Part shown: piece after piece, positions 1-10,314 of the stretch
Layout of the letters: each line of letters begins with the position of its first letter
Position numbering within the stretch: position 1 is the stretch's first letter
Assembly: GCA_013911885.1 (NCBI GenBank)
Contig: JACESI010000007.1
Span: forward strand, 62,001 to 126,000
Reading direction: 5' to 3'
Origin: Hyphomicrobiales bacterium
Lineage (GTDB): Bacteria; Pseudomonadota; Alphaproteobacteria; Rhizobiales; JACESI01
Length of the DNA stretch: 64,000 nt
Notes under the pieces: model-generated
Told to the model about the DNA's origin: nothing
Seen by the model: the letters and a program-made list of their open reading frames with translations, nothing else
The model's database searches: none
Translations under genes and position numbers: made by a program

Positions 1-737
1 TCAACCGCGACAACCGCCATTTTGAGTTCCTGCTGGCACTTGCCAGAGCCGAAGGCGTGCAGGTTGCGACCTTTGGCGAGGTGGCGAATGCGGACACACG
101 GCTTGTCAATGTCGATCTCGCGCCTGATCATTCCGTGGTGGAGGCGGAGGTTTTTGGCACACGGATGTCGTATCAACTGGGTGCGCCGGGGCGCCATCTC
201 GTCCAGAATTCGCTTGCTGTCGCGACCTGTCTTCACCTTGCGGGTGCAGATGTCGCGGGCGGGCTTTCGGCCCTCGGGCATCTGAGCGCACCGAAGGGGC
301 GAGGGGCCCGGCTTAATCTCGCCAGGGATGGCGGACATTTTCTGGTTCTTGATGAAAGCTACAATGCGAACCCGGCCTCGATGCGTGCGGCAATCAGCCT
401 TCTCGGCACGGCCCCGCTCGGCGAGGGCGGCAAAAGGATTGCGGTTCTGGGCGATATGCTCGAACTCGGCACCGCCAGCGAGGCGCTTCATGCGGGCCTT
501 GCGGAAGCGCTCATTGAAGCCCGAATCGATCGGGTTTTCGCCAGCGGCCCGCATATGAAATCACTGTTCGACGCGCTGCCCGATAAAATGCGGGGGATAT
601 ATGCAACAAGCGCGAGCGGTTTGCAGGAGGCCCTTCTTGAAACGGTTGCTAAAGGGGACGCCGTTATGGTCAAAGGGTCTCTGGGGAGCCGGATGGGGCC
701 GCTGGTCGATCTTCTCGCCACACGTTATCCGGCCTGA
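1..737 (+). CDS. murF: MurF, UDP-MurNAc-tripeptide--D-Ala-D-Ala ligase (3' part)
   Basis: C-terminal part of the cytoplasmic ATP-dependent ligase that adds D-Ala-D-Ala to UDP-MurNAc-tripeptide, the last soluble step of peptidoglycan precursor synthesis. The gene is cut by the window edge; the reading frame is open from base 3 and begins NRDNRHFEFL, the type of asparagine-rich turn found in the central domain of MurF. Further on are the family motifs LDESYNANPASM (uracil/ATP domain junction) and VLGDMLELG. It ends 35 bases before mraY in the same direction, so it is the head of the visible cell-wall operon. Family membership is certain; the N-terminal substrate and ATP-binding region is not in the window. 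Confidence 0.95.
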   Translation, partial: NRDNRHFEFLLALARAEGVQVATFGEVANADTRLVNVDLAPDHSVVEAEVFGTRMSYQLGAPGRHLVQNSLAVATCLHLAGADVAGGLSALGHLSAPKGRGARLNLARDGGHFLVLDESYNANPASMRAAISLLGTAPLGEGGKRIAVLGDMLELGTASEALHAGLAEALIEARIDRVFASGPHMKSLFDALPDKMRGIYATSASGLQEALLETVAKGDAVMVKGSLGSRMGPLVDLLATRYPA

Positions 738-772
738 TGGCTGTTTTCTCTCACAGTGATTGAACCTGAATC

Positions 773-1858
773 ATGCTCCTTCTGCTCAGCCATCTTTCCG
801 ACAGCTTTCCCGTTCTCAACGTGTTTCGCTACATCACCTTCCGCGGCGGGCTTGCAACCGTTACGGCGATGCTCGTGGTGTTTCTGTTCGGTCCGATGAT
901 GATCAAGAAACTGCGCGCGCGCCAGGGCAAGGGCCAGCCGATACGGGCGGATGGACCGCAGAGCCATATCATCTCCAAGGCGGGTACGCCGACCATGGGC
1001 GGGCTGATGATTCTGGGCGGACTTTTTGTCTCGACCCTGCTGTGGGCTGATCTGACCAATCCATATGTCCAGATGGTGATTTTCGTGACACTCGGTTTCG
1101 GTGCGATCGGCTTTTATGATGATTATCTGAAGGTAACGAAGCAGAGCCACAAAGGCTTTTCCGGGCGGATCCGTCTCGCCTTCGAATTTCTGATCGCGGG
1201 TATTGCCGTCTGGTACATTACCGAAAACAGCAGCGCACCTTTCGCAACAAGCCTCACGTTTCCTTTCGCGAAAGACCTTCTCCTCAATCTCGGCATTCTG
1301 TTCATTCCTTTTGCAGCTTTCGTGATCGTGGGCACCGGCAATGCGGTGAATCTCACCGATGGTCTGGATGGCCTTGCGATTGTGCCGGTTATGATTGCGA
1401 TGGGATCGTTTGGTTTCATCGCCTATCTTTCCGGCAACGCGGTCTTTGCCGATTATCTGCAAATCCACAATGTGGCGGGGACCGGGGAGCTCGCGATCAT
1501 TTGCGGCGCGATCATTGGCGCAGGGCTCGGGTTCTTATGGTTCAATGCGCCGCCCGCGGCAATTTTCATGGGCGATACCGGCTCGCTCGGTCTTGGTGGC
1601 GCCCTCGGCACGATTGCTGTTGCGACAAAGCACGAGATCGTGCTTGCCATCATCGGCGGCCTTTTCGTGCTTGAGGCGATGTCGGTCATCATTCAGGTGA
1701 TTTCGTTCAAGACCACCGGCAAGCGCGTATTCCGCATGGCCCCGATCCATCACCATTTCGAGCAGAAAGGCTGGACGGAACCGCAGGTCGTCATCCGTTT
1801 CTGGATCATCGCCTTCATTCTTGCCCTGATCGGACTGACCACGCTGAAGCTGCGCTGA
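773..1858 (+). CDS. mraY: MraY, phospho-MurNAc-pentapeptide transferase
   Basis: Integral membrane enzyme that transfers phospho-MurNAc-pentapeptide to undecaprenyl phosphate to form lipid I. The 361-residue length is typical. Several hydrophobic segments are separated by the family's conserved cytoplasmic motifs: Asp pair in GFYDDYLK (116-117), NLTDGLDG (about 193-200), [10 protein letters not shown] (about 267) and the triple histidine in APIHHHFE (about 326-328), which together form the Mg2+/uridine active site. The stop is separated from the murD start by one base, so the two are translationally coupled. The start ATG fits the usual short periplasmic N-terminus. Confidence 0.98.
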   Translation: MLLLLSHLSDSFPVLNVFRYITFRGGLATVTAMLVVFLFGPMMIKKLRARQGKGQPIRADGPQSHIISKAGTPTMGGLMILGGLFVSTLLWADLTNPYVQMVIFVTLGFGAIGFYDDYLKVTKQSHKGFSGRIRLAFEFLIAGIAVWYITENSSAPFATSLTFPFAKDLLLNLGILFIPFAAFVIVGTGNAVNLTDGLDGLAIVPVMIAMGSFGFIAYLSGNAVFADYLQIHNVAGTGELAIICGAIIGAGLGFLWFNAPPAAIFMGDTGSLGLGGALGTIAVATKHEIVLAIIGGLFVLEAMSVIIQVISFKTTGKRVFRMAPIHHHFEQKGWTEPQVVIRFWIIAFILALIGLTTLKLR

Positions 1859-1859
1859 C

Positions 1860-3233
1860 ATGATCGCTGTAACGACATTCCGCAACAAGGCCGTCCTGGT
1901 TTTCGGCTTGGGTGGTTCGGGGCTGGCGACGGCAGAAGCGCTTGCAGCCGGCGGCGCGCGGGTGCTGGCCTGTGATGACAATGCCGTGCGCATGGAGGCC
2001 GCGGCGGCGGCGGGAGTTGCGACGGCTGATTTCCGCAATACTGATTTTTCGAAATTCGACGCGCTGGTTCTCTCGCCCGGTGTGCCGCTTACCCACCCGG
2101 CGCCGCACTGGACCGTCGAAATGGCGCAGGCGGCCGGGATCGAGATCATCGGCGATGTCGAGCTGTTCAACCGGGAGCGGCTCGCCCATGCACCGGATTG
2201 CCCGTTTATTGCCATCACCGGCACCAATGGCAAATCGACAACAACCGCGCTCATCGCCCATATTCTTGAAATGGCGGACCGTGATGTGCAGCTCGGCGGC
2301 AATATAGGGCGCGCGGTGCTTACCCTCGATCCGCCGGTTGCGGGGCGTCATTATGTCATCGAATGTTCCTCATACCAGATCGACCTTGCCCCCGGTCTCA
2401 AGCCGTCCGTCGGTCTGCATATCAACCTTGCGCCTGATCATCTCGATCGCCACGGCACCTTGGCGCACTATGCGGCGATCAAGGCGCGGCTGGTGAGGGG
2501 GGCGGACCATGCGGTTGTCGGGGTCGATGATGCGCTCTCGCGCGCGATTGCCGCGGAACGAGCCGAAGCTGGTCGCAGCCTTGACCGGGTCTCGGTCATG
2601 ATGGCGGCCGACATTGCCTTCGATGGCACAATCCTCCTCGATCATGGCAAGGCGGCACTTGATATGGCGGGTATTTCGAGCCTGCGCGGGCGGCATAATC
2701 TTCAAAACGCGGCGATGGCCTATGCCGCCTGCCGCGCCGTGGGGCTTTCAAATCCGGTTATCGAGGCAGGCATGCGCTCTTTTCCGGGCCTCGCCCACCG
2801 GATGGAGCAGGTCGGCGAAAAAAATGGTATCCTCTTCATTAATGATTCGAAAGCGACAAACGCGGACGCTGCCGCGCGCGCGCTTGATAGTTTTGATAGT
2901 ATATACTGGATTTTGGGTGGGCGAGCCAAACAGGGGGGCATCGCCGAGCTTAACGAATTTTTTCCAAAGATCGTTCATGCTTTTTTAATTGGCGAAGCGA
3001 GCGAACAATTTGCACATGATCTTGAGGGGAAGGTCGCCGTTTCGAAATGCGAAACACTGGACCGCGCGACCGAAGCGGCGCTTAGAATGGCTTTGAACGG
3101 GAAGCACGCAAAAGGGCAGACAACCGCCGTATTGTTGTCACCGGCCTGTGCAAGTTTCGATCAATTCGCCAATTTCGAGGTGCGAGGCAACGCATTCCGC
3201 ACAGCCGTCCAGGGGCTGTTGACCAAAGGGTAG
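1860..3233 (+). CDS. murD: MurD, UDP-MurNAc-L-Ala--D-Glu ligase
   Basis: Cytoplasmic Mur ligase that adds D-glutamate to UDP-MurNAc-L-alanine. The 457-residue protein has the N-terminal Rossmann-like UDP-binding domain (VFGLGGSGLAT near residue 14), the central ATPase domain with the P-loop GTNGKSTTT (about 121) and the C-terminal domain with an NDSKATN motif shared by MurD proteins. Its ATG follows the mraY stop after a single base, and ftsW starts 14 bases after its stop, which indicates one operon. Nothing unusual was seen. Confidence 0.97.
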   Translation: MIAVTTFRNKAVLVFGLGGSGLATAEALAAGGARVLACDDNAVRMEAAAAAGVATADFRNTDFSKFDALVLSPGVPLTHPAPHWTVEMAQAAGIEIIGDVELFNRERLAHAPDCPFIAITGTNGKSTTTALIAHILEMADRDVQLGGNIGRAVLTLDPPVAGRHYVIECSSYQIDLAPGLKPSVGLHINLAPDHLDRHGTLAHYAAIKARLVRGADHAVVGVDDALSRAIAAERAEAGRSLDRVSVMMAADIAFDGTILLDHGKAALDMAGISSLRGRHNLQNAAMAYAACRAVGLSNPVIEAGMRSFPGLAHRMEQVGEKNGILFINDSKATNADAAARALDSFDSIYWILGGRAKQGGIAELNEFFPKIVHAFLIGEASEQFAHDLEGKVAVSKCETLDRATEAALRMALNGKHAKGQTTAVLLSPACASFDQFANFEVRGNAFRTAVQGLLTKG

Positions 3234-3247
3234 AAGGCGCGCGTTTG

Positions 3248-4411
3248 ATGGTTTCGAGATTAGACAGATCGCCTCTGGCAAATTGGTGGTGGACGATCGA
3301 CAAGCCGATGCTCTTCGGTCTGATTGCCTTGATGTTTCTGGGCCTCATTCTATCCTTTGCAGCAAGTCCCGCCATTGCCGAACTGCACGGGCTGGAGAGC
3401 TATTATTTCGTCAAGCGCCATGCGGTCTTTGCCCTTCCCGCCATCGGTATCATGCTGGGTGTGTCGTTATTGTCGCCGCGCTCAATCCGGCGTTTGGCGG
3501 CGGCGGTGTTTTTTGTCGGCGTCGCGCTTCTGGTTTATACGCTTTTCGCTGGCGAGGCCGTCAAAGGCTCGCGGCGCTGGATTTCGGTTGCGGGCTTTTC
3601 GCTGCAACCCTCCGAAATCGTGAAACCGGCATTCATTCTGCTTGTCGCCTGGCTTTTTTCAGAACAGGCCCGGCGGCCGGAAATTCCCGGCAATGTGTTT
3701 GCGATCGTGCTGCTTGCAATCTTTGCCGCGCTTTTGGTGGCTCAGCCCGATATCGGCCAGACAGCCCTCGTCACCCTGACCTGGTGCGCAGTGTTCTTCA
3801 TGGCGGGCCTGTCGTGGCTATGGATTGTCATTCTTGGATTGATTGCCGCCGGTGGCATGGTTGCCGCCTATTTGTTGCTGCCGCATGTGGCAGGGCGGAT
3901 CGACCGGTTCCTGAACCCGGAAAGCACAGACACCTATCAGGTCGACAAAGCACTCGAAGCGTTTTACAGCGGCGGCTGGTTCGGGCGCGGACCGGGCGAG
4001 GGCATCGTCAAGCGCGGTATCCCCGATTCCCATACGGATTTCATCTTTGCGGTGATCGGTGAGGAATTCGGTCTCGTTGCCTGCATGGCACTCGTCGCGA
4101 TTTTTGCTCTGCTCGTCATGCGCGGGATCTATCTCGGCTTCCGTCAGGACAATACGTTCGTCCGGCTTGCCGTGGGCGGGCTGATGATCATGTTCGGCAT
4201 GCAGGCTGCGATCAATATGGCAGTCAATCTGCAACTCGTGCCGACCAAGGGCATGACCCTGCCTTTCATATCCTATGGCGGTTCCTCGATGCTCTCCATT
4301 GCGGTTGCCATGGGTATGGTGCTAGGTCTCGCGCGTAAGCGTCCAAAGCCCTCGCGGATGATGTTCAATGCGCGAGAGCAGCAGGACACGCCGATGGGCC
4401 TGACCGCATAA
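3248..4411 (+). CDS. ftsW: FtsW, septal SEDS peptidoglycan glycosyltransferase
   Basis: Polytopic membrane protein of the SEDS family (shape, elongation, division, sporulation), the glycan polymerase of the septum that works with a class B penicillin-binding protein. I use the ATG at 3248; a TTG directly before it keeps the frame open but is a less likely start. About ten hydrophobic segments are visible, with the family region GRGPGEGIVKRGIPDSHTDFIF in the large periplasmic loop and PFISYGGSSM near the C-terminus. The 387-residue length is normal. It sits between murD and murG, the standard division-cluster position, which favours FtsW over its paralogue RodA. Confidence 0.96.
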   Translation: MVSRLDRSPLANWWWTIDKPMLFGLIALMFLGLILSFAASPAIAELHGLESYYFVKRHAVFALPAIGIMLGVSLLSPRSIRRLAAAVFFVGVALLVYTLFAGEAVKGSRRWISVAGFSLQPSEIVKPAFILLVAWLFSEQARRPEIPGNVFAIVLLAIFAALLVAQPDIGQTALVTLTWCAVFFMAGLSWLWIVILGLIAAGGMVAAYLLLPHVAGRIDRFLNPESTDTYQVDKALEAFYSGGWFGRGPGEGIVKRGIPDSHTDFIFAVIGEEFGLVACMALVAIFALLVMRGIYLGFRQDNTFVRLAVGGLMIMFGMQAAINMAVNLQLVPTKGMTLPFISYGGSSMLSIAVAMGMVLGLARKRPKPSRMMFNAREQQDTPMGLTA

Positions 4412-4421
4412 GCTTGAGCCG

Positions 4422-5561
4422 ATGAACACCAAAGCCGAAATCAGAAAGCGCGCCTTGCTTTGCGCAGGCGGAACGGGGGGGCATCTTTTCCCCGCTCACG
4501 CGCTTGCCGGTGAATTGATGCGCCGGGGTTTTGACGTGCATCTTGTTTCCGATGACCGGATCGAGACCTATGCAAAGGATTTCCCGGCATCCGAGCGTCA
4601 TCGGCTGGCATCCGCGACGCTTGCCGGCAAAAATCCTCTGAAGCTTCTGAAAGCGCTGCTGGTTCTTGCAAAATCCTATTTTTCCGCGCTCAATCTGATC
4701 AGGCGCATCAAACCGGACGTGGTTGTGGGTTTTGGCGGCTATCCGACCGTGCCACCTGTTCTTGCGGCGGCGACCAGGGGGGTGCCGAGCCTGATCCATG
4801 AGGCGAATGCCGTGCTTGGCCGGGCGAACTGGTTCTTGAGCTTCCGGGTATCCGCCGTTGCGCTCGGTCTGCCGCTTGCGCAGGAAACCATGATCAAGAC
4901 AATCTATACCGGCAATCCGGTACGCGACGCCGTGCTTGTCGCCGCGGAGACGGCCTATGCGTCGCCGGTCGCGGACGGTGAGTTCCGGCTCACGGTGTTT
5001 GGCGGCAGTCAGGGCGCGCAGTTCTTTTCTGCTGTCGTTTTGAAAGCGATAGGGCTTCTTTCGCCGGAGTTCAGGGCGCGGCTCAGAATTGTCCAGCAAG
5101 CCCGCACCGAGGATGAGATCGCGGTGCGCTCGGCCTATGACGTGATGGCGGTGCGCGCCGATGTCGCGACCTTTTTCACCGATATGCCGGCCCGCATCGC
5201 CGCAAGCCATCTTGTCATCTCGCGCTCCGGTGCGTCGACGACGGCGGAACTTGCGGTGATCGGAAGGCCTGCCATCCTCATTCCCTATCCCCATGCCCTC
5301 GATCACGATCAGGCCGCGAATGCAGCGCTTCTGGTCGAGCATGGTGGCGGCTGGGTCGTGCCGCAGAGCGAGGTCACGCCTGAATGGCTTGCCCGCGAAC
5401 TTGAAAAACACATGGAAGACGGCGCCGGCCTTGCGGTCGCGGCGGCAAATGCCCGGGCGCAAGGGCGTCCCGATGCGGCACTGCGCCTTGCCAAGGTCGT
5501 GGAAGCCCTTGCCTCGGGCCAGAGCCCTGATCAATCTGTCGCCGACCGACCGAGCGCTTAA
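4422..5561 (+). CDS. murG: MurG, lipid II synthase
   Basis: Peripheral inner-membrane GT28 glycosyltransferase that adds GlcNAc from UDP-GlcNAc to lipid I, giving lipid II. The N-terminal acceptor-domain loop GGTGGHLFPAHALA (about residues 16-29) and the second glycine-rich loop GFGGYPTVPP are plain, and the C-terminal donor domain carries GGSQGAQFF and the SRSGASTTAEL motif. The 379 residues are slightly longer than E. coli MurG, as is common in alphaproteobacteria. It lies 10 bases after ftsW and 24 bases before murC in one operon. Confidence 0.97.
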   Translation: MNTKAEIRKRALLCAGGTGGHLFPAHALAGELMRRGFDVHLVSDDRIETYAKDFPASERHRLASATLAGKNPLKLLKALLVLAKSYFSALNLIRRIKPDVVVGFGGYPTVPPVLAAATRGVPSLIHEANAVLGRANWFLSFRVSAVALGLPLAQETMIKTIYTGNPVRDAVLVAAETAYASPVADGEFRLTVFGGSQGAQFFSAVVLKAIGLLSPEFRARLRIVQQARTEDEIAVRSAYDVMAVRADVATFFTDMPARIAASHLVISRSGASTTAELAVIGRPAILIPYPHALDHDQAANAALLVEHGGGWVVPQSEVTPEWLARELEKHMEDGAGLAVAAANARAQGRPDAALRLAKVVEALASGQSPDQSVADRPSA

Positions 5562-5585
5562 CCCTCGTCAAAAGGAACTGATCCA

Positions 5586-6995
5586 ATGAAGATGCCACAG
5601 AATATTGGACCCGTGCACTTTATCGGGATCGGCGGTATCGGCATGAGCGGGATTGCCGAAGTCCTTCAGACGCAGGGCTATACCGTGCAGGGTTCGGATG
5701 CGAGCGACAGCGCCAATGTCGCGCGCCTGCGCGGCAAGGGTATCAAGGTTTTTGTCGGCCATCATGAAGACAATCTCGGTGATGCCGAAGTGGTGGTCGT
5801 CTCGTCTGCGATCAAACCCGGAAACCCGGAATTGGTGGCAGCGCGGGTCCGCGTCCTGCCGGTGGTGCGTCGCGCGGAAATGCTGGCCGAGCTGATGCGT
5901 TTCAAATCCGCCATTGCGGTGGGCGGCACCCATGGCAAGACCACGACCACCTCGCTCATTGCAGCCTTGCTTGAGGCGGGGCACAGGGACCCGACCGTGA
6001 TCAATGGCGGCATCATCAATGCCTATGGCACCAATGCGCGGATGGGCGATGGCGACTGGATGGTGGTGGAGGCGGACGAATCGGATGGCACTTTCGTGAA
6101 ACTGCCGGCCGATGTCGCGGTTGTCACCAATATCGACCCTGAACATCTTGACCACTACGGCACGTTCGACAGGGCAAAGGAGGCCTTCCGGCTGTTTGTC
6201 GAGAATGTACCCTTCTATGGTTTTGCGGTCATGTGCATCGACCATCCCGAAGTGCAGCGTCTGGTCGGCCTGATCGCGGACCGGCGCATCATCACTTATG
6301 GCTTCAATCCGCAGGCCGATGTGCGCTTTCATAATGTCCGGCCCGAGGGCGGATCGTCGCGGTTCTCGGTGATCCTGCAAAACCGCCACAAAGCGGAAAA
6401 TGCCGAAATTCTCGATCTCGTCCTGCCAATGCCAGGTCAGCACAATGTCTCGAACGCGACTGCCGCGATTGCGGTTGCTGCCGCGCTCGGTATCGAGGCA
6501 GAAGACATCCGCCAGGGCCTTGCCACGTTCTCCGGCGTCAAGCGGCGCTTTACCCATACCGGAAGCTGGAATGGTGTCGATATCTTCGACGATTACGGCC
6601 ATCATCCGGTCGAAATTGCAAGCGTTCTGAAGGCGGCGCGCTCGGCTGCGAAAGGCAAGGTGATCGCCATCGTTCAACCGCACCGATATACACGGCTGCA
6701 CAGTCTTTTTGATGATTTCTGCACCTGCTTCAACGATGCCGACACGGTGATTGTTGCCCCGGTCTATGAGGCGGGGGAGACGCCGATCGAGGGCGTGGAC
6801 CGCGACAGCCTCGCCAATGGCATACGCGCGCGCGGCCATCGCAACGTGCTTGTGACCAACGGGCCATCGGATCTCGCTAAGCTTGTGGCCGCGGAGGCCG
6901 CGGAGGGCGATTATGTCATGTGTCTTGGCGCAGGCAGCATCACCTATTGGGCTTATGCGCTGCCGGGCGAGCTTGCCGATCTCAAGAGAGCCTGA
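5586..6995 (+). CDS. murC: MurC, UDP-MurNAc--L-alanine ligase
   Basis: First Mur ligase, joining L-alanine to UDP-MurNAc in the cytoplasm with ATP hydrolysis. The 469-residue protein starts with the UDP-binding motif [15 protein letters not shown], then the P-loop [11 protein letters not shown] (about residue 115), the EADESDGTF motif and the DDYGHHPVE motif of the C-terminal domain, all diagnostic of MurC. An AAGGA-type ribosome site lies upstream of the ATG. The stop is one base before the murB start used here, indicating translational coupling. Confidence 0.98.
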   Translation: MKMPQNIGPVHFIGIGGIGMSGIAEVLQTQGYTVQGSDASDSANVARLRGKGIKVFVGHHEDNLGDAEVVVVSSAIKPGNPELVAARVRVLPVVRRAEMLAELMRFKSAIAVGGTHGKTTTTSLIAALLEAGHRDPTVINGGIINAYGTNARMGDGDWMVVEADESDGTFVKLPADVAVVTNIDPEHLDHYGTFDRAKEAFRLFVENVPFYGFAVMCIDHPEVQRLVGLIADRRIITYGFNPQADVRFHNVRPEGGSSRFSVILQNRHKAENAEILDLVLPMPGQHNVSNATAAIAVAAALGIEAEDIRQGLATFSGVKRRFTHTGSWNGVDIFDDYGHHPVEIASVLKAARSAAKGKVIAIVQPHRYTRLHSLFDDFCTCFNDADTVIVAPVYEAGETPIEGVDRDSLANGIRARGHRNVLVTNGPSDLAKLVAAEAAEGDYVMCLGAGSITYWAYALPGELADLKRA

Positions 6996-6996
6996 C

Positions 6997-7977
6997 ATGG
7001 GCTTTCCCGCCGGCTTTCCAGATCTGATACCGACGCTTGGTGACTGGATCAATGGCGTGCGCGGTCGGCTGACGGCCAATGCCGACATGAGCAAGGTGAC
7101 TTGGTTTCGCGTCGGCGGCCCGGCACAACTGATGTTTCAGCCCGCAGACGAAGCGGATCTTGCTTACTTCCTCTCGAATCTCCCTCTGGAAATTCCGGTG
7201 ATGGTCGTTGGCATCGGCTCCAATCTTCTGGTTCGCGACGGCGGCATTCCCGGTGTCGTGATCAGGCTTTCCGCCAAGGGCTTTGGCGGCATCGCGCGGG
7301 AAGGGACAAGCCGCATTCGGGCCGGGGCGGCACTTGCCGATAAAAGGGTCGCAGCTTTTGCTCTCGAAAGCAGGCTTGACGGCTTCGCCTTCTACCACGG
7401 CATTCCGGGCGGCATCGGCGGTGCGCTGAGGATGAATGCGGGCGCAAACGGCACGGAGACAAAAGACCGGCTGATCGAGGTTGTGGCGGTTGACCGAAAA
7501 GGCGTGCGCCATGTGCTGGACAGGGCTGCCATGGGCTATGCCTATCGCCACGCGTCGGCGCCTCAGGATTACATTTTCACCGAGGCGCTCTATGAGGGAA
7601 TTCCCGCCGATCCGGCATCGATCCAGGCTGCGATGGCAGCCGTCCAGCACCACCGCGAGACGGTGCAGCCGGTGAAAGAGAAGACCGGCGGCTCAACCTT
7701 CAAGAACCCTGAAGGCCTGAGCGCCTGGAAAGTGATCGACGCGGCAGGCTGTCGCGGACTTCGGGTCGGTGGGGCAGAAATGAGCACGCTGCACTGCAAT
7801 TTCATGATCAACACCGGCATGGCCAGCGGCACCGATCTTGAAACGCTCGGTGAGACGGTGCGCCAGCGTGTCTATGAAAATTCGGGCATCCTGCTCGAAT
7901 GGGAAATCAAGCGGATCGGCGAGGCGAAAGACGGCCTCGCTGTTTCCGAATTCCGCCCGCCTCAGCGCGAGGTCTGA
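6997..7977 (+). CDS. murB: MurB, UDP-N-acetylenolpyruvoylglucosamine reductase
   Basis: FAD-dependent cytoplasmic reductase that makes UDP-MurNAc from UDP-enolpyruvyl-GlcNAc with NADPH. The frame is open from 6883 inside murC, but homology begins at the ATG at 6997, one base after the murC stop, giving 326 residues. Motifs seen are [11 protein letters not shown] (FAD domain), [28 protein letters not shown] (substrate/FAD loop), GSTFKNP with the catalytic serine, and the C-terminal region after [11 protein letters not shown]. It is the last gene before the interruption of the division cluster by genes on the other strand. Confidence 0.97.
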   Translation: MGFPAGFPDLIPTLGDWINGVRGRLTANADMSKVTWFRVGGPAQLMFQPADEADLAYFLSNLPLEIPVMVVGIGSNLLVRDGGIPGVVIRLSAKGFGGIAREGTSRIRAGAALADKRVAAFALESRLDGFAFYHGIPGGIGGALRMNAGANGTETKDRLIEVVAVDRKGVRHVLDRAAMGYAYRHASAPQDYIFTEALYEGIPADPASIQAAMAAVQHHRETVQPVKEKTGGSTFKNPEGLSAWKVIDAAGCRGLRVGGAEMSTLHCNFMINTGMASGTDLETLGETVRQRVYENSGILLEWEIKRIGEAKDGLAVSEFRPPQREV

Positions 7978-8041
7978 CCGGCGCACAGGACTGTGTGATC
8001 GGCCCGCAGGCCGCAAGGCCCCCGGCTTCAAGGTGACGTCT

Positions 8042-8806
8042 TCAGGCAGCTTTCCTGCGAGCGAGAATGTTGAGGACCTCAACCGACATCGCAAAAGCCA
8101 TGGCGACATAGATATAGCCCTTCGGCACGTGGACGCCAAAGCCGTCCGCGACAAGCACCATGCCGACCATGAGCAGAAAGGCGAGCGCGAGCATCACGAC
8201 GGTCGGGTTCCGGCTGATGAAACGCGACACCGGCTCCGCCGCCAGAAGCATGACGCCTACCGCAACAACGACCGCAGCCACCATGATCGGGAGATGCGTT
8301 GTCATGCCGACGGCGGTCAGAATGCTGTCGATGGAAAAGACGAGATCGAGAAGAATGATCTGAACGATCGCACTCGCAAGACCGATGGTGACGAGCGCGC
8401 CTTTTGAATGCTCATCGCCGCTGTCGACCTTGTGGTGGATTTCGCGGGTTGCCTTCCAGATCAGAAACAGACCGCCCGCGATCAGAATGAGATCGCGGAT
8501 CGAAAACGCGGTTTCAAAGCTCGGATTGCCGTGGCTGTCGGCCGTGCCGGTAAAGCCGAGGTCGATCACCGGAGCAGACAGGCCGACCAGATAGCTGATC
8601 CCGCCGAGAAGGGCGAGCCGCAGGCCAAGGGCAAGGCCCAGCCCAAGCCGCCGGGCGAAGGGGCGCTGCGCTTCGGGCAGTTTGTTCGTGATCAGCGACA
8701 GAAAGATGAGATTGTCGATTCCAAGCACGATTTCGAGGGTGACGAGCGCAAGAAATGCTGCCCAGGCTTCGGGAGAGGAGAGAAGTTCAAGGCCGATATC
8801 TGGCAT
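8042..8806 (-). CDS. TerC-family integral membrane protein
   Basis: A 254-residue polytopic membrane protein of the TerC family, whose members have been linked to tellurium resistance and, more recently, manganese export or metalation of exported proteins. Seven or so hydrophobic helices are visible. The family's acidic membrane motifs are present: [14 protein letters not shown] near the N-terminus and [16 protein letters not shown] in the middle, whose aspartates are presumed metal ligands. Its start lies 36 bases after the cysK stop on the same strand, so the two are probably one transcript. Substrate cannot be told from the sequence. Confidence 0.9.
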   Translation of the reverse strand: MPDIGLELLSSPEAWAAFLALVTLEIVLGIDNLIFLSLITNKLPEAQRPFARRLGLGLALGLRLALLGGISYLVGLSAPVIDLGFTGTADSHGNPSFETAFSIRDLILIAGGLFLIWKATREIHHKVDSGDEHSKGALVTIGLASAIVQIILLDLVFSIDSILTAVGMTTHLPIMVAAVVVAVGVMLLAAEPVSRFISRNPTVVMLALAFLLMVGMVLVADGFGVHVPKGYIYVAMAFAMSVEVLNILARRKAA

Positions 8807-8842
8807 GGTCGCACGGTGTTCCTGGATGAAAACGGGTGGTGA

Positions 8843-9820
8843 TTACTCGCCCAATCCCTCGAACAGGGCGGTGGAGAGATAACGCTCGGCAAAGGATGCG
8901 GCAATGACCACCACCCGTTTTCCCGTCATTTCTGGACGTTTTGACACCTGAATTGCCGCGAAAATGGCAGCGCCCGATGAAATGCCGACCGGTACGCCTT
9001 CCGTGCGCGCGACGGCGCGTGCTGTCGCGAAGGCCTTATCATTGTCGACCTCAATGACTTCGTCCATGAGGGAAACATCCATATTGTCGGGAATGAAACC
9101 TGCTCCGATGCCCTGAATCATGTGCGGACCGGGCTTGCCACCAGCGAGGACCGGGCTTGCGCTTGGTTCGACGGCAATCATGCGGATCTGGGGATTGCGC
9201 GACTTGAGCACCTGCGCGAGGCCGGTGAACGTGCCGCCCGTGCCAACACCGGCAACGATCGCATCCACCTTGCCATCCGTGTCATGCCAGATTTCTTCGG
9301 CTGTCGTCATGCGATGGATCTGGGGATTGGCCGGATTCGAGAATTGGCTCGGCATGATCGAATTCGGTATCTCGCCAAGAAGTTCCCCGGCTTTCGCGAT
9401 TGCCCCGCCCATGCCTTTTTCGCGCGGGGTCAGAACGAGCTCTGCCCCGAGAAGCGCTACCATCTTGCGGCGTTCGATCGACATCGATTCCGGCATGGTG
9501 AGGATCAGCCGGTAGCCACGGGCGGCGGCGGCAAAGGCAAGGCCGATACCGGTATTGCCCGATGTCGGTTCGATCAGGGTCGTGCCTTGCTTGAGCTTAC
9601 CCTGTTTTTCAAGATCGAGGATCATGTTGACGCCGATGCGGTCCTTGACGCTCGCAATCGGGTTGAAAAACTCGCATTTGACACAGAGATCCGCAACGAG
9701 ACCATGCTCGGCGGAAAGCGCAGGCAGGCGCACCAGCGGGGTGTTGCCGATTGTCTCAAGGATGCTGCCGTAGATCCTGCCGCGCATCGGCTTGTCGAAA
9801 TGGATATCGGAACTGGTCAT
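8843..9820 (-). CDS. cysK: Cysteine synthase (O-acetylserine sulfhydrylase), CysK type
   Basis: PLP enzyme that makes cysteine from O-acetylserine and sulfide. The open frame reaches 10105, but the homologous protein starts at the ATG at 9820, preceded by a GAGGCAGG ribosome site, giving 325 residues. The PLP lysine lies in NPIASVKDR (K59), followed by the substrate loop PTSGNTGIG (about 86-94), the phosphate-binding VGTGGTFTG and the IPDNMD region. Alternative family members (cystathionine beta-synthase-like) are less likely at this length. It is transcribed divergently from the riboswitch-hupE unit and precedes the terC-family gene. Confidence 0.94.
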   Translation of the reverse strand: MTSSDIHFDKPMRGRIYGSILETIGNTPLVRLPALSAEHGLVADLCVKCEFFNPIASVKDRIGVNMILDLEKQGKLKQGTTLIEPTSGNTGIGLAFAAAARGYRLILTMPESMSIERRKMVALLGAELVLTPREKGMGGAIAKAGELLGEIPNSIMPSQFSNPANPQIHRMTTAEEIWHDTDGKVDAIVAGVGTGGTFTGLAQVLKSRNPQIRMIAVEPSASPVLAGGKPGPHMIQGIGAGFIPDNMDVSLMDEVIEVDNDKAFATARAVARTEGVPVGISSGAAIFAAIQVSKRPEMTGKRVVVIAASFAERYLSTALFEGLGE

Positions 9821-9984
9821 CGTTTTCCCTGCCTCTTTCTGTGGTCTTTGTGTCCGCTTTGGAGAACGTCTATTGGTCATGAATGACAGGATAAAGGCAA
9901 GCCTTTCTGATTTCTCGTCGCAAAAGCGACAGGCGCTGACCATTTTGCGATTGACGTCCTGATGATTTTGTCGGCAACTGAAGG
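9821..9984. other. Divergent intergenic region between cysK and the riboswitch
   Basis: This stretch should hold the minus-strand promoter of cysK and the plus-strand promoter of the riboswitch-hupE transcript. I see the cysK ribosome site close to 9825-9835 and no convincing gene. No clear -35/-10 pair could be assigned by eye on either strand. Confidence 0.5.
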
Positions 9985-10190
9985 ATGTTCGGTTCCCCGC
10001 TTGGTGCAAGGCGCTGGGGATCAAATGGGAATACAGAAGGGGACGACCCATCGAGGGTTCCTGATCTGTAGCCGCCCCCGCGACTGTGAGCGGAGAGCGC
10101 GTCACCTGAATGCCACTGGCTTTCGTTCTGAAAGCCGGGAAGGCGGTGGCCGTGCATCGACCCGCGAGCCAGGAAACCAGCCGGACAGCA
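9985..10190 (+). promoter_or_regulatory. Cobalamin (B12) riboswitch
   Basis: The region carries the conserved core of the adenosylcobalamin riboswitch in order: a GGTGC/GCGCTGGGGA pair followed by AAATGGGAA, then GCCGCCCCCGCGACTGTGAG at 10071-10090, a GCCACTGG...AAGCCGGGAAGG arm at 10111-10143, and the B12 box GCGAGCCAGGAAACCAGCC at 10164-10182. The order and spacing match the Rfam-type cobalamin element. It lies upstream of hupE in the same direction. In the family, coenzyme B12 binding lowers expression of downstream transport or synthesis genes. Boundaries are approximate because the P1 stem was not folded by computer. Confidence 0.95.
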
Positions 10191-10241
10191 GCTCTAGAAA
10201 AGCTGTGTGATTTAACGACGGACGGGGTGTTCCGTGGGGAG

Positions 10242-10307
10242 TTGAAAGAGACGATCTTTTTTCTTTCTGACGATCAGCCCCTCTTCAAACAGACATTTCT
10301 GAAGGGG
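10242..10307 (+). promoter_or_regulatory. Riboswitch expression platform: RBS-sequestering hairpin and antisequestor
   Basis: A hairpin pairs CCCC plus TTCA (10278-10281 and 10284-10287, two bulged bases) with TGAAGGGG (10300-10307), which contains the Shine-Dalgarno of hupE eight bases before its ATG. The 5' arm of that hairpin can instead pair with an upstream element: CTCTTCAA (10281-10288) is complementary to TTGAAAGAG (10242-10250) with one bulged A. The two pairings exclude each other, as expected for a translational B12 switch. This reading is by eye and was not energy-minimised. Confidence 0.6.
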
Positions 10308-10314
10308 ACGAGAC

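Noticed and set aside
4365..7094. Long minus-strand open frames opposite murG and murC (389 and 508 codons)
   Set aside because: They lie entirely opposite well-identified genes, have no domain I recognise, and are expected by-products of high GC and codon bias.
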